A stretch of 64,000 nucleotides of DNA from Azospirillum thermophilum (GCF_003130795.1 NZ_CP029358.1:341626-405625), one strand, 5' to 3'. Positions 10,186 to 19,391 are shown, counted from the first letter of the stretch. Notes: generated by a model from the sequence alone, not told the origin. Made by a program: numbers and translations.

Positions 10186-12522
10186 ATGAAGAAGTTCGGC
10201 ATCGGCCAGGCGGTCACGCGGACCGAAGACGCCCGCCTCCTGACCGGCGGCGGCCGTTATACCGACGACATCTCGCTGCCCGGCCAGGCCTACGCGGTGT
10301 TCGTCCGCTCGCCGTACGCCTTCGCGGCGATCCGCGGCGTCGACGGCGCCGACGCCCTGGCCCAGCCCGGCGTGCTCGGCCTCTACACGGTCGCCGACCT
10401 CGACGCCGCCGGCATCGGCATGTTGCCCTGCCTGTCCGGCCTGAAGCAGCGCGACGGCTCCCCCTATGTCGCCACGCCGCGCCCGGCGCTCGCCCGCGGC
10501 TTCGTCCGCCATGTCGGCGACCCGGTCGCCGTCCTGGTGGCGGAGAGCCTCGACGCCGCCCGCGACGCCGCCGAGCTGGTGATGGTCGATTACGAGGAGC
10601 GCACCCCCGTCACCGGCACGCTGGAGGCGCTGGAGCCCGGCCGCCCGCTGGTGTGGGACGCCGCCCCCGGCAACCTCTGCTTCGACTGGGAGACCGGCGA
10701 CGAGGCGGCGGTGGAGCAGGCGCTGGCCGGCGCGGCCCGCATCGTCGAGCTGGAGATCGTCAACAACCGCGTCGTCCCCTCCCCCATGGAGGGCCGCGCC
10801 TGCCTCGCCTCGGTGGAGGACGGGACGGGGCGGCTGGTCATCCATGTCACCAGCCAGGGCGTCCACGGGCTGCGCAAGCAGTTCTCCAGGATCTTCAACC
10901 TGCCGGAGGAGCGCTTCCGCGTCGTCACCACCGACGTCGGCGGCGGCTTCGGCATGAAGATCTTCAACTACCCCGAATATGTCGCCTGCCTCTTCGCCGC
11001 CCAGGCGCTCGGCCGGCCGGTCAAATGGGCGGCCGACCGGACGGAGGGTTTCGTCAGCGACGACCACGGCCGCGACCATGTCAGCAAGGCGCGGCTGGCG
11101 CTGGACGCCGACGGCCGCTTCCTCGGCCTGCGGGTCGACACCGTCGCCAATCTCGGCGCCTACCTCTCCAACTACGGCCCCTTCATCCCGACCGACGCCG
11201 GCTCGGCGATGCTCGTCGGCTCCTACACCACGCCGGCCGTCCATGTCCGGGTGAAGGGGGTCTTCACCAACACCCAGCCGGTGGACGCCTACCGCGGCGC
11301 CGGCCGGCCGGAAGCCGCCTATCTGCTGGAGCGGCTGATCGACCATGCCGGCCGCGTCACCGGCCTCGGCCCGGCGGAGATCCGGCGGCGCAACTTCATC
11401 CCGCCCTCGGCCATGCCCTACGCCACGCCGATGGGGCAGGTCTACGACACCGGCGACTTCCGGCGGAATCTGGAGGACGGCATCGCGCTCGCCGACCTCG
11501 CCGGCCTGCCCGCCCGCAAGGCGGAGGCCCGGGCGCGCGGCCGGCTGCGCGGCGCCGGGCTCGCCACCTACATCGAGGCCTGCTCGGGCGGCGGGCCGGA
11601 GCAGGCGACCGTCCAGGTCAACGCCGACGGCCGCGTCGTCCTGATGATCGGCACCCAGACCAACGGCCAGGGGCACGAGACCGCCTACAAGCAGATCATC
11701 GCCGACCGGCTGGGCGTCCCGCCGGAGGACGTCGAGGTGATCCAGGGCGACACCGACCGCGTCTCCTGGGGAAGCGGAACCGGCGGCTCGCGCTCCGTCC
11801 CGGTCGGCGGCGCGGCGCTCGCCGAAGGCGCCGCCAAGGTGGTGGACAAGGCCAAGCCGGTCGCCGCCGACCTGCTGGAGACGGCGGCGGTGGACGTGGA
11901 GTTCGCCGACGGCCGCTTCACCATCGTCGGCACCGACCGCGGCGTCTCCCTCAAGGAGGTCGCCGCCAGGGCGGCCCGCGACAATCCCGCCGGCGAGGGG
12001 GGCATCGCCTTCTCCGAGATGGCGCGCTGGACGCCGCCGGCCAACACCTTCCCCAACGGCTGCCACGTCGCGGAGGTGGAGGTCGATCCCGAGACCGGCG
12101 TGGTGGAGCTGGTCGCCTACAGCGTCGTCGACGATTTCGGCACGGTGGTCAACCCGCTGCTGGTCATGGGGCAGGTCCACGGCGGCGTCGCCCAGGGGCT
12201 GGGCCAGGCGCTGCAGGAACGGGTGGTCTATGACCCGGACAGCGGCCAGCTCCTCTCCGGCTCCTTCATGGACTACCAGATGCCGCGGGCGGTCGACCTG
12301 CCGCCGATCGCCATCAAGCTGAACTGCGTGCCCTCCACCACCAACGCGCTCGGCATGAAGGGGGCCGGCGAGGCCGGGGCGATCGGCGCGCCGCCGGCCA
12401 TCATCAACGCGCTGGTCGATGCGCTGTCCGACCACGGCATCGCCCACATCGACATGCCGGCGACGCCGGAAACCGTCTGGCGGGCGATCCGGCGGCACCG
12501 GGTGGGGCTGGCGGCGGAATAG
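10186..12522 (+). CDS. Xanthine dehydrogenase/CoxL family molybdopterin-binding large subunit
   Basis: Molybdenum hydroxylase large subunit, 778 residues. The start at 10186 (MKKFGIGQAVTRTEDARLLT) matches the family; GGGGGACGGAAG precedes it. Cofactor motifs include VGGGFGMK near residue 253, AYRGAGRPEAAY near 368 and GAGEAGAIGAPPAI near 727, whose Glu is the presumed catalytic base. AYRGAGR is the signature of the form II/CoxL-like group, not of genuine CO dehydrogenase (AYRCSFR). The substrate is unknown. No gene for the FAD (CoxM) or 2Fe-2S (CoxS) subunit is next to it, so it must borrow partners from elsewhere or belong to a split operon. Confidence 0.92.
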   Translation: MKKFGIGQAVTRTEDARLLTGGGRYTDDISLPGQAYAVFVRSPYAFAAIRGVDGADALAQPGVLGLYTVADLDAAGIGMLPCLSGLKQRDGSPYVATPRPALARGFVRHVGDPVAVLVAESLDAARDAAELVMVDYEERTPVTGTLEALEPGRPLVWDAAPGNLCFDWETGDEAAVEQALAGAARIVELEIVNNRVVPSPMEGRACLASVEDGTGRLVIHVTSQGVHGLRKQFSRIFNLPEERFRVVTTDVGGGFGMKIFNYPEYVACLFAAQALGRPVKWAADRTEGFVSDDHGRDHVSKARLALDADGRFLGLRVDTVANLGAYLSNYGPFIPTDAGSAMLVGSYTTPAVHVRVKGVFTNTQPVDAYRGAGRPEAAYLLERLIDHAGRVTGLGPAEIRRRNFIPPSAMPYATPMGQVYDTGDFRRNLEDGIALADLAGLPARKAEARARGRLRGAGLATYIEACSGGGPEQATVQVNADGRVVLMIGTQTNGQGHETAYKQIIADRLGVPPEDVEVIQGDTDRVSWGSGTGGSRSVPVGGAALAEGAAKVVDKAKPVAADLLETAAVDVEFADGRFTIVGTDRGVSLKEVAARAARDNPAGEGGIAFSEMARWTPPANTFPNGCHVAEVEVDPETGVVELVAYSVVDDFGTVVNPLLVMGQVHGGVAQGLGQALQERVVYDPDSGQLLSGSFMDYQMPRAVDLPPIAIKLNCVPSTTNALGMKGAGEAGAIGAPPAIINALVDALSDHGIAHIDMPATPETVWRAIRRHRVGLAAE

Positions 12523-12539
12523 CCGCCGCCCCCGCTCCA

Positions 12540-12560
12540 CCGGCGGCGGCCCGCCGCCGG
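12540..12560 (+). terminator. Possible terminator hairpin after the hydroxylase gene
   Basis: CCGGCGGCGG-C-CCGCCGCCGG, a perfect 10-bp inverted repeat, begins 18 bases after the stop codon and is followed by GCCGGTCCTTTACC. The T-run is weak; factor-independent termination is plausible but not certain. Confidence 0.4.
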
Positions 12561-12638
12561 GCCGGTCCTTTACCGAAAAATTAGGGAAATTCCGTCAGCC
12601 CTTTTCCATCGGCGTGGGGACGGAAGGCGAGGCGGCAC

Positions 12639-13412
12639 ATGACGGGCGGAACGGCAGACGGGATGCGGCAGGGCTGCGGCGGCCAGTGCGCCGAGGCCCT
12701 GCCCTTCGACTTCACCATGGCCTTCCAGCCGATCGTCGATCTCGCGGCGGGCGGCGTCTGGGCGCACGAGGCGCTGGTCCGCGGGCCGGACGGCCAGGGG
12801 GCCGGCTGGGTGCTGGGGCAGGTCACCGACGCCAACCGCTACGCCTTCGACCAGGCCTGCCGCGTCCGGGCGATCGAGCTGGCCTCCCGCCTCGGCACCG
12901 GCGACGCCCGGCTCTCCATCAACTTCCTGCCGAACGCCGTCTATCAGGCGGAGGCCTGCATCCGCGCCACCCTCGCCGCCGCCGCCCGCACCGGCTTTCC
13001 CACCGACCGCATCGTCTTCGAGGTGACCGAGGGCGAGCAGGTCACCGACCGCGAGCATCTGAAGGGCATCTTCCGCGAATACAAGCGCCAGGGCTTCCTG
13101 ACCGCCATCGACGATTTCGGCGCCGGCTATTCCGGCCTGAACCTGCTGGCGGAATTCCAGCCGGACGTCATCAAGCTGGACATGGAGCTGACGCGCGGCA
13201 TCGACGGCGACCGCACCCGGCGCAGCATCGTCAAGGCGGTGCTGTCGCTGTGCACCGACCTCGGCATCACGCCGGTGGCCGAGGGGGTGGAGACCGCGGC
13301 CGAGGCGCGGGTGCTGCGCGACCTCGGCGTGACGCTGATGCAGGGCTACCTGTTCGCCCGGCCAGCCTTCGAGTCGCTGGTGGACGGCCCGGACCTCGGC
13401 GCGCTCGCCTGA
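12639..13412 (+). CDS. EAL domain c-di-GMP phosphodiesterase
   Basis: A stand-alone EAL domain of 257 residues without a sensor or membrane segment. The signature EALVRG at residue 42, SINFLPNAV, VFEVTEGEQ, AIDDFGAGYSG, DVIKLDMEL, VAEGVETAAE and MQGYLFARP retain the metal-binding Glu/Asp/Asn residues and the catalytic Glu and Lys, so activity toward c-di-GMP is expected. It converges on the GGDEF-EAL gene at 13444-16446, placing synthesis and breakdown functions side by side. Confidence 0.93.
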   Translation: MTGGTADGMRQGCGGQCAEALPFDFTMAFQPIVDLAAGGVWAHEALVRGPDGQGAGWVLGQVTDANRYAFDQACRVRAIELASRLGTGDARLSINFLPNAVYQAEACIRATLAAAARTGFPTDRIVFEVTEGEQVTDREHLKGIFREYKRQGFLTAIDDFGAGYSGLNLLAEFQPDVIKLDMELTRGIDGDRTRRSIVKAVLSLCTDLGITPVAEGVETAAEARVLRDLGVTLMQGYLFARPAFESLVDGPDLGALA

Positions 13413-13443
13413 AGAGCCCGCCGCCGACCGGCAGGCCGCCGCC

Positions 13444-16400
13444 TCAGTGGCCCTGGCGGGCCGGCATGCCGATGACGGTGCCGTGCTCGTCCAGCAGCGG
13501 CAGGGCAGGCCGCCGCTTCTCCCAGCCGGCGATGAAGGCTCCGAGCTGGTCGGCCGGCAGCGGGCGGCTGACGAAATAGCCCTGGATCAGGTCGCAGCCC
13601 AGGCGCGACAGCGCCTCCCACTGGGCCAGATCCTCGACCCCCTCCGCCACCACCGTGTGGGACAGGTCGCTGGCGATCCGCAAGATGGAGGCGACGAGGT
13701 TGCGCGCCTCCGGCTTCTCGGTCACCTCGTCGATGAAGCCGCGGTCCAGCTTCAGCGTGTGGATCGGCAGGCGGCGCAGGTAGGTCAGCGACGAGTAGCC
13801 GGTCCCGAAATCGTCGAGCGCGATCTGCACCCCCGCCTTGCGCAGCTCCGTCAGCTTGCCGACCGCCGTATCGAGCGAGCCGATCACCAGCGATTCGGTG
13901 ATCTCAAGCTGCAGGTTGGCCGGCGGCAGGCCGGTGCGCTCCAGCACCTCCAGCACCTGCCGGACGAAGTCGTGCTGCGAGAGCTGGACGACCGAGACGT
14001 TGACGCTCATCTTCAGGCCGGTCATGCCCGTCTCGATCAGGGCCATCGCCTGCCGGCAGGCCCCCTCCAGCACCCAGAGCCCCAGCGGGATGATCATGCC
14101 CGTCTCTTCGCAGGCCGGGATGAAGCGGGCGGGCGACACCGGCCCCAGCTCGCGGTCGGTCCAGCGCACCAGGGCCTCGAACCCCAGGATGGCGCCGTTG
14201 CGGGTGGCGACCTGCGGCTGGTAGTGCAGCGAGAAGGCGTTGCTTTCCATGGCCGTGCGCATGCGCGACAGCAGCCGCACCCGCTCCACCACGTTGCGGT
14301 TCATCTCCGGCGTGAACATCGACACCCGGCCGCGACCGCCGTCCTTCGACCAGTACATGGCGGTGTCGGCATTCTGCAGCAGCTCGTCGAAGCTGCGGCC
14401 GTCCCAGGGATAGCGGGCGACGCCGATGCTGCTGGTGACGAAGAAGTTCTGCCCCTCGATCACGAAGGGGGCCCTGAAGCTCTCCTCGATCCGCCGGCAG
14501 ACGCCCTGGATGTCGCCGGCCGCCTCGCCCTCCAGGACGATGACGAATTCGTCGCCGCCCAGCCGCGACACCATCACCCCCTCGCCGGCCAGCGCCTTCA
14601 GCCGCTGCCCGAAGGCGACCAGCAGCCGGTCGCCGGCCTTGTGGCCGAAGGAATCGTTGATGAACTTGAAATTGTCCATGTCGAGGAACAGCAGGGCGAG
14701 GTCGTGGCTGGCGGTGTCCATGTGGCCGCTGCTGATCCAGGCGTCGACATGCTCCGACAGCCGCACCCGGTTGGGCAGGCCGGTCACCTGGTCGAAATGG
14801 GCCATGCGGTCCAGCCAGGCCTGCCGCTCCCGCTCCGCCGTGATGTCGGTGTAGGAGCCGGCCATCACCACCGGCCGCCCCTGCTCGTCGAACAGCGCCT
14901 TGCCGGTCGCGCAGAGCCAGACCAGATGGCCGTCGCGGTGGCGGATGCGGTACTCGGCCCGGTACTCCGCGGTGTCGCCGCGCAGGTGGCGCAGGAGCTG
15001 GTCGGCCGCCCCCGCCCGGTCGTCGGGGTGGACCAGCGCGTCCCAGGCCTGCATCCGGGTCAGGCTCTCCGCGTCATAGCCCAGCACCTCGCGCACCCGG
15101 CCGGACAGGCTGCGTTCCTCCGACCGCACGTCCCAGCTCCAGATGATGTCGCGCGCCGCCTCGGCGATCAGCCGCAGCCGCTGCTCGCTGCGCTTCAGCT
15201 CGGTCTGGCTGGCGGTCAGCTCGACGACGCTGTCCTGCAGCCGGACCCGCGAGGCGATCAGCGCGGCGTTGGCCCCCTGTAGCGCCCTCTCCGCCCGCAG
15301 GCGCTGGCGCACCACCAGCGTCAGCCACACCACCAGCGCGCTCAGCAGCAGCAGCGCCGCGGCGACCGCGATCACCAGCGACCGGTAGGTCTCGACGAAG
15401 GAGAAGGGCTTGTTGACCACCTGGTCCAGCCGCGAGAACCCGTCGAGCGGCAGGCCGTAACGCTCCGCCTGCCGGTAGTCGATCACGCGCCGGGTGACGT
15501 CGGCGGCCTGGAGCGGCAGCGCCTCCACCCTGGCGCCGGACAGCACCTGCCGGATGAGCTGCCCCACCGCCGCCCGGTAGCGGTCGCCGTCCAGCAGGCT
15601 GCCGCCGGTCAGGCCGTACTTCAGCAGATAGCTCTGCAGCCCGAAGATCGGCACCGCGCTGCCGGCGCTCATCAGCTCCAGGAACCGGCCGTGCGGCAGG
15701 TTCAGCCCGCCGGCCTCGGGGGAATAGGCGATGAACAGGGCGAAGCTGTCCGGTCCCAGGCCCGCCAGCTTCTGCCGCAGCGCGTCGATCGGCAGGTCGG
15801 ACAGCGTGTGCAGGGTCAGCGGCACGCCGATGCCGTCGATGACCCGGCGCAGGGCATGCTCGGTCTGCAGCGAGGTCTCGGTGTCGTCCCGGATCAGATA
15901 GACGTTCCGGTAGGCCGGATTGGCCTCCAGCGCCATCCGCAGCGTCCCTTCGATGTCCTTGGCCTCGTAGACGCCGGTCAGGTTGGGCGGGTTGCCCAGC
16001 AGGGTCGGCGCCCCGGCCTTCACGCCGCTGAACAGGATGGGGATCTCGTTCCCGAAGATCTTCGGCCTGATGCGCAGCGCGAAGGACAGCGCCGCATCGT
16101 CGGTGGTGACGATCAGGTCGACGATCTTCGCGGCGAAGCGCTGCCGCAGCAGATCCTCCATCGCGTCGAGGCTGGAGACCTCCGGATAGCGCTTCCAGTC
16201 GAGATAGTAGATTTCCTGGACCGAGTCCGGGGCGAAGGCGTTGATCGCGTCCGAGATGCCGTCGGCCTGCAGGTCGGTCCAGTCATGCCCGATATGGTAG
16301 GAATGCAGGATAAGGATCCGGCTCCTGCTCTTCGCGTCCAGGGCAGTGGCCGGTTGTGTCAGGCAGCCCAGGATCAGGAAGGCGGCAATCGCCGCAAAGA

Positions 16401-16446
16401 CGTGGATGGCCAGCGCGGGGACCCGGAGCCGCAATCTTTCCGGCAT
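13444..16446 (-). CDS. Membrane sensor protein with ABC_sub_bind-like, PAS, GGDEF and EAL domains
   Basis: 1000 residues. N-terminal signal anchor (about 8-35), then a periplasmic region resembling ABC substrate-binding (ABC_sub_bind) sensors from about 45 to 300 (ILILHSYHIGHDWTDLQADG). A second membrane helix lies near 349-372, a PAS domain with PAC at about 430-540, GGDEF near 629 (RLGGDEF intact) and EAL near 756 (EALVRW). Both catalytic signatures look active. The RxxD inhibitory site upstream of GGDEF is absent (GEGVMVSRLGGDEF). Start ATG 16446 (MPERLRLRV) is chosen because the longer frame to 16494 would need a non-ATG start. Confidence 0.92.
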   Translation of the reverse strand: MPERLRLRVPALAIHVFAAIAAFLILGCLTQPATALDAKSRSRILILHSYHIGHDWTDLQADGISDAINAFAPDSVQEIYYLDWKRYPEVSSLDAMEDLLRQRFAAKIVDLIVTTDDAALSFALRIRPKIFGNEIPILFSGVKAGAPTLLGNPPNLTGVYEAKDIEGTLRMALEANPAYRNVYLIRDDTETSLQTEHALRRVIDGIGVPLTLHTLSDLPIDALRQKLAGLGPDSFALFIAYSPEAGGLNLPHGRFLELMSAGSAVPIFGLQSYLLKYGLTGGSLLDGDRYRAAVGQLIRQVLSGARVEALPLQAADVTRRVIDYRQAERYGLPLDGFSRLDQVVNKPFSFVETYRSLVIAVAAALLLLSALVVWLTLVVRQRLRAERALQGANAALIASRVRLQDSVVELTASQTELKRSEQRLRLIAEAARDIIWSWDVRSEERSLSGRVREVLGYDAESLTRMQAWDALVHPDDRAGAADQLLRHLRGDTAEYRAEYRIRHRDGHLVWLCATGKALFDEQGRPVVMAGSYTDITAERERQAWLDRMAHFDQVTGLPNRVRLSEHVDAWISSGHMDTASHDLALLFLDMDNFKFINDSFGHKAGDRLLVAFGQRLKALAGEGVMVSRLGGDEFVIVLEGEAAGDIQGVCRRIEESFRAPFVIEGQNFFVTSSIGVARYPWDGRSFDELLQNADTAMYWSKDGGRGRVSMFTPEMNRNVVERVRLLSRMRTAMESNAFSLHYQPQVATRNGAILGFEALVRWTDRELGPVSPARFIPACEETGMIIPLGLWVLEGACRQAMALIETGMTGLKMSVNVSVVQLSQHDFVRQVLEVLERTGLPPANLQLEITESLVIGSLDTAVGKLTELRKAGVQIALDDFGTGYSSLTYLRRLPIHTLKLDRGFIDEVTEKPEARNLVASILRIASDLSHTVVAEGVEDLAQWEALSRLGCDLIQGYFVSRPLPADQLGAFIAGWEKRRPALPLLDEHGTVIGMPARQGH

Positions 16447-16542
16447 GTCGCACCCCCCATCTCCTCCACTCTTCAACCGCTCTGCAGTCGACAAGAGAAT
16501 GGAAGATCCACTATTACAACCTGATCCGGTATCATTACCCCT

Positions 16543-16608
16543 TTAGATTTTTATGTGATTCGCTGCGGCGTCAACCGGAAAGTCCGGAGTGGTCGTCAGG
16601 AGGTTCAC
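16543..16608 (-). CDS. Candidate 21-residue leader ORF with hairpin-sequestered ribosome site
   Basis: A GTG at 16608 opens a 21-codon frame (VNLLTTTPDFPVDAAANHIK plus I, then TAA). Its start is preceded by AGGAGGTGA (16621-16613), as good an anti-16S match as exists in the window. This ribosome site is one arm of a perfect dyad, CAGGAGGT-N10-ACCTCCTG, so it could be occluded in the mRNA. It lies 97 bases upstream of the sensor GGDEF-EAL start on the same strand. Regulatory translation is inference; the short frame could also be chance. Confidence 0.35.
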   Translation of the reverse strand: MNLLTTTPDFPVDAAANHIKI

Positions 16609-16648
16609 TTATTCACCTCCTGTTTAACTCTGTTAACGGGTGGCGTTT

Positions 16649-17206
16649 TTATGAAGGCGGGACATTTTCTTTTGGAAAGGCCGCAAGAAGATTGCCCGGA
16701 GTCTGCACGACCGGCGCCGTCATATAGGTCATGCCGCCGCCATAGGAGGCGAGCTTCGCCTGCAACGCCTCGCCGCCGCCGCGGTAGGGGGTGAAGCCGG
16801 CACGGTCCCAGAAGCCGCGGGCCGGCGGCGTGGAGGTGAGGGCCAGCGTCGCGAAGCCGGCGCCGGCCGCGATGGCGTGGGCCGCGCGCAGCGCCGACAG
16901 GCCGAGCCCCAGGCCGCGCGTCTCCGGCAGCAGCGCGACGTCGTGCAGGTAGAGACAGTCGGCATCGGCCGGCAGGCCGCCGAGCGGCGTGTCGAGCGGC
17001 GGCGGCCAGCCGACGCGGCCGGGATGCAGGACGGCATAGCCGACCGGCCGCCCCTCGTGCCAGGCGATCAGGCAGCCGGCGGGATAGAGCGCCAGCCGCT
17101 CGGCGAAGACCGACCGGTCTTCCGGATAATCGGGGTGGACCACCTCCGCAATGGCAAGCACCGCATCCAGGTCCGCTTCGCTCATCGGCCGCCAGGGCGC
17201 CGTCAT
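16649..17206 (-). CDS. GNAT family N-acetyltransferase
   Basis: 185 residues with the GNAT fold: EVVHPDYPEDRSVFAERL at the start, GYAVLHPGRVGWPPPLD in the core, and the acetyl-CoA loop LPETRGLGLGLSALRAAHAI near residue 105. GFWDRAGFTPY near 150 is the usual C-terminal motif. The start at 17206 is set by GGAGAAGG six bases upstream; the open frame continues to 17473 only as read-through. The substrate cannot be assigned. It is divergent from cysQ, 95 bp apart. Confidence 0.85.
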   Translation of the reverse strand: MTAPWRPMSEADLDAVLAIAEVVHPDYPEDRSVFAERLALYPAGCLIAWHEGRPVGYAVLHPGRVGWPPPLDTPLGGLPADADCLYLHDVALLPETRGLGLGLSALRAAHAIAAGAGFATLALTSTPPARGFWDRAGFTPYRGGGEALQAKLASYGGGMTYMTAPVVQTPGNLLAAFPKENVPPS

Positions 17207-17301
17207 CCGCCTTCTCCTTTGTGCAATCCCTTCAGAGCTTTCAGCCGGCCCGTCCGGCGCGCTATGGTGGGAGTTCGACCAATCCTCATGGAGAGCCCGA
17301 C

Positions 17302-18075
17302 ATGCCCCACGCCGCTGCCGCGAGCCTGCTGCCGACGGTCCGCACCATCGCGCACGAGGCGGGTCAGGTGATCCTGCGCTTCTACAACGACGGCATCGAC
17401 GTCGCCACAAAACTGGACGGCAGCCCGGTGACGCAGGCCGACCATGCGGCGGAGGCGGTGATCGTGCCGGCACTGAACCACCTGCTGCCCGGCATCCCCG
17501 TGGTGGCGGAGGAGGCGACGGCCGCCGGGCACCGGCCGGACATCTCCGGCGGGCGCTTCTGGCTGGTCGACCCGCTCGACGGCACCAAGGAGTTCATCTC
17601 GCGCAACGGCGAGTTCACCGTGAACATCGCGCTGGTCGAGGACGGGCGCCCGGTGCTCGGCGTCGTCTATGCGCCGGCGACCGGCGACCTCTATGCCGGC
17701 GCCGGGCCGGGCACCGCCGTCCATTGGGTGGAGGGGCGCCACGACTACCCGATCCATGTCCGCCCGCGCCCGGCCGAGGGGCTGACCGTGGTGGCGAGCC
17801 GCTCCCACGGCTCCGGGCCGGCGCTGGAGACCTTCCTGGCCGGTTATCCGGTCAAGGAGCGGATCACCTGCGGCAGCTCGCTGAAGTTCTGCGCCCTGGC
17901 CTGCGGCAAGGCCGACCTCTACCCCCGCTTCGGCCCGACCAGCGAATGGGACACCGCCGCCGGCCATGCCGTGCTGATCGCCGCCGGCGGCCGGGTGGAG
18001 CAGCCGGACGGCAGCCCGCTGGTCTACGGCAAGGCCGACGTGCTCAATCCCGACTTCGTGGCGTATGGCTGGTAA
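17302..18075 (+). CDS. cysQ: 3'(2'),5'-bisphosphate nucleotidase CysQ
   Basis: Hydrolyses PAP (and PAPS) from sulfate assimilation; inositol-monophosphatase superfamily, cytoplasmic, Mg-dependent. 257 residues. Metal-binding motifs are GSPVTQADHAAE near residue 39, EEAT near 70, WLVDPLDGTKEFISRNGEFT near 88 and GPTSEWDTAAGHAVL near 212. The start at 17302 fits the family; the in-frame upstream ATG at 17221 would add 27 residues unlike CysQ. Confidence 0.93.
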   Translation: MPHAAAASLLPTVRTIAHEAGQVILRFYNDGIDVATKLDGSPVTQADHAAEAVIVPALNHLLPGIPVVAEEATAAGHRPDISGGRFWLVDPLDGTKEFISRNGEFTVNIALVEDGRPVLGVVYAPATGDLYAGAGPGTAVHWVEGRHDYPIHVRPRPAEGLTVVASRSHGSGPALETFLAGYPVKERITCGSSLKFCALACGKADLYPRFGPTSEWDTAAGHAVLIAAGGRVEQPDGSPLVYGKADVLNPDFVAYGW

Positions 18076-18081
18076 GGACCG

Positions 18082-18936
18082 ATGGTTGCGACGCTGAGCG
18101 AGGCGGCGGTCGCGGTGCTCACCACCGCGGCGCCGATGGAGAAGGTGCGGCTGACGCGGGAGTATGCCGCCGCCTGGCGCGGCGGCGCGCTGGCGGAGAT
18201 CGGCGGCGCCGTCCCGCCCGACCGCCCGGCCCGGCCCGAGCGGCCGGAGCTGAAGCTGCCCCGCGACATGCCCAAGCGCGGGCGCGGCGGCACCCTGCAG
18301 AACCGCATCGCCCTGCTGCACGCCCTGGCGCATATCGAGCTGAACGCCATCGACCTCGCCTGGGACATCGTCTGCCGCTTTCCCGGCGAGGCGATGCCCA
18401 GGGGCTTCACCGACGACTGGATCGCCGTCGCCGACGACGAGGCCCGGCACTTCGCGATGCTGGAGCATCGGCTGAACCAGATGGGCGCGTCCTACGGCGA
18501 CCTGCCGGCCCATGACGGGCTGTGGCAGGCGGCGCAGAAGACGGCGCAGGACCTGACGGCCCGGCTGGCCCTGGTGCCGATGGTGCTGGAGGCCCGCGGG
18601 CTGGACGTCACCCCCGACACGGTGCGCCGCCTGCGCGCGTTCGGCGACGACGAGAGCGCCGGCATCCTCCAGACCATCCACGACGAGGAGATCGGCCACG
18701 TCGCGGCCGGCCACCGCTGGTTCAGCCACCTGTGCCGGCGGCGCGGCGTCGATCCGGTGGCGACCTGGCAGGATCTGGTGCTGCGGAACTTCCGCGGCGG
18801 GCTGAAGCGGCCCTTCAACGTGACGAGCCGCGCCGCCGCCGGCTTCGGGCCGGAATTCTACGAATCCATCGCCGCGCCGGACCCGGCGGCCGGACCGACC
18901 AGCAGCGAGGGGTCGGACGGCGGATCGTCGTCGTAG
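18082..18936 (+). CDS. DUF455 (ferritin-like) family protein
   Basis: 284 residues starting 6 bases after cysQ, so probably co-transcribed. The helical core carries candidate di-iron ligands: ALAHIELNAIDLAWD near residue 80, DDEARHFAMLEHRLNQMG near 112 and HDEEIGHVAAGHRW near 196. These resemble MiaE-type ferritin-like oxygenases. No substrate is known for DUF455. The last 79 bases overlap the 3' end of the convergent regulator gene, and the C-terminal tail is low complexity (SSEGSDGGSSS). Confidence 0.9.
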   Translation: MVATLSEAAVAVLTTAAPMEKVRLTREYAAAWRGGALAEIGGAVPPDRPARPERPELKLPRDMPKRGRGGTLQNRIALLHALAHIELNAIDLAWDIVCRFPGEAMPRGFTDDWIAVADDEARHFAMLEHRLNQMGASYGDLPAHDGLWQAAQKTAQDLTARLALVPMVLEARGLDVTPDTVRRLRAFGDDESAGILQTIHDEEIGHVAAGHRWFSHLCRRRGVDPVATWQDLVLRNFRGGLKRPFNVTSRAAAGFGPEFYESIAAPDPAAGPTSSEGSDGGSSS

Positions 18937-19391
18937 CGGATCAGGTCCATCCAGGCCCGCTCCAGCCGGCGCAGCGTGCGGTAGGTCGTCTCCACCTCCG
19001 CCGCATCGGACTCGGAGCGCACCAGCGCGCCGGCCCGCAGCGCCTCCAGCCGCTTCAGCGCCTCGCAGACGGCAAGCCCGCGCTCCGACAGCCGCAGCCG
19101 CGCCGTGCGGCGGTCGCGCTGCGAGGCGGACCGGTCGACATAGCCGGCCTCGGTCAGGTGCTTCAGGTTGTAGGAGGCGTTGGAACCGAGATAGTAGCCG
19201 CGCTCCAGCAGGTCGCGGACCGACAGTTCCTCTCCGCCGATATGAAGAAGCATCAACGCCTGCGTCGGGCTGAGGTCGGTCACCCCCACCCGCGCGAGCT
19301 CCATCCGCAGCACATCCAGGAAACGGCGCGTGATGCTCTCCATGATGCGGCCAAGGTCGGTGTAGACCGCCGGGGTCGCGGCACTCTGCAT
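18858..19391 (-). CDS. MarR family winged-helix regulator (LdtR-like)
   Basis: 177 residues. Winged helix from about residue 38 to 115 (SPTQALMLLHIGGEELSVRD, then LLERGYYLGSNASYNLKHLT) with wing RDRRTARLRLSERG. The YYLGSNASYNLK helix is characteristic of the LdtR-type MarR proteins of alphaproteobacteria, which control L,D-transpeptidase and stress genes; this is recall, and no target is visible next to it. The 3' end is antisense to DUF455 by 79 bp. Confidence 0.82.
   Translation of the reverse strand: MQSAATPAVYTDLGRIMESITRRFLDVLRMELARVGVTDLSPTQALMLLHIGGEELSVRDLLERGYYLGSNASYNLKHLTEAGYVDRSASQRDRRTARLRLSERGLAVCEALKRLEALRAGALVRSESDAAEVETTYRTLRRLERAWMDLIRYDDDPPSDPSLLVGPAAGSGAAMDS

Noticed and set aside
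9904..12540. An 878-codon minus-strand frame opposite the molybdenum hydroxylase
   Set aside because: No recognisable motif, Gly/Asp/Ala-rich, and exactly opposite a gene with clear cofactor motifs.
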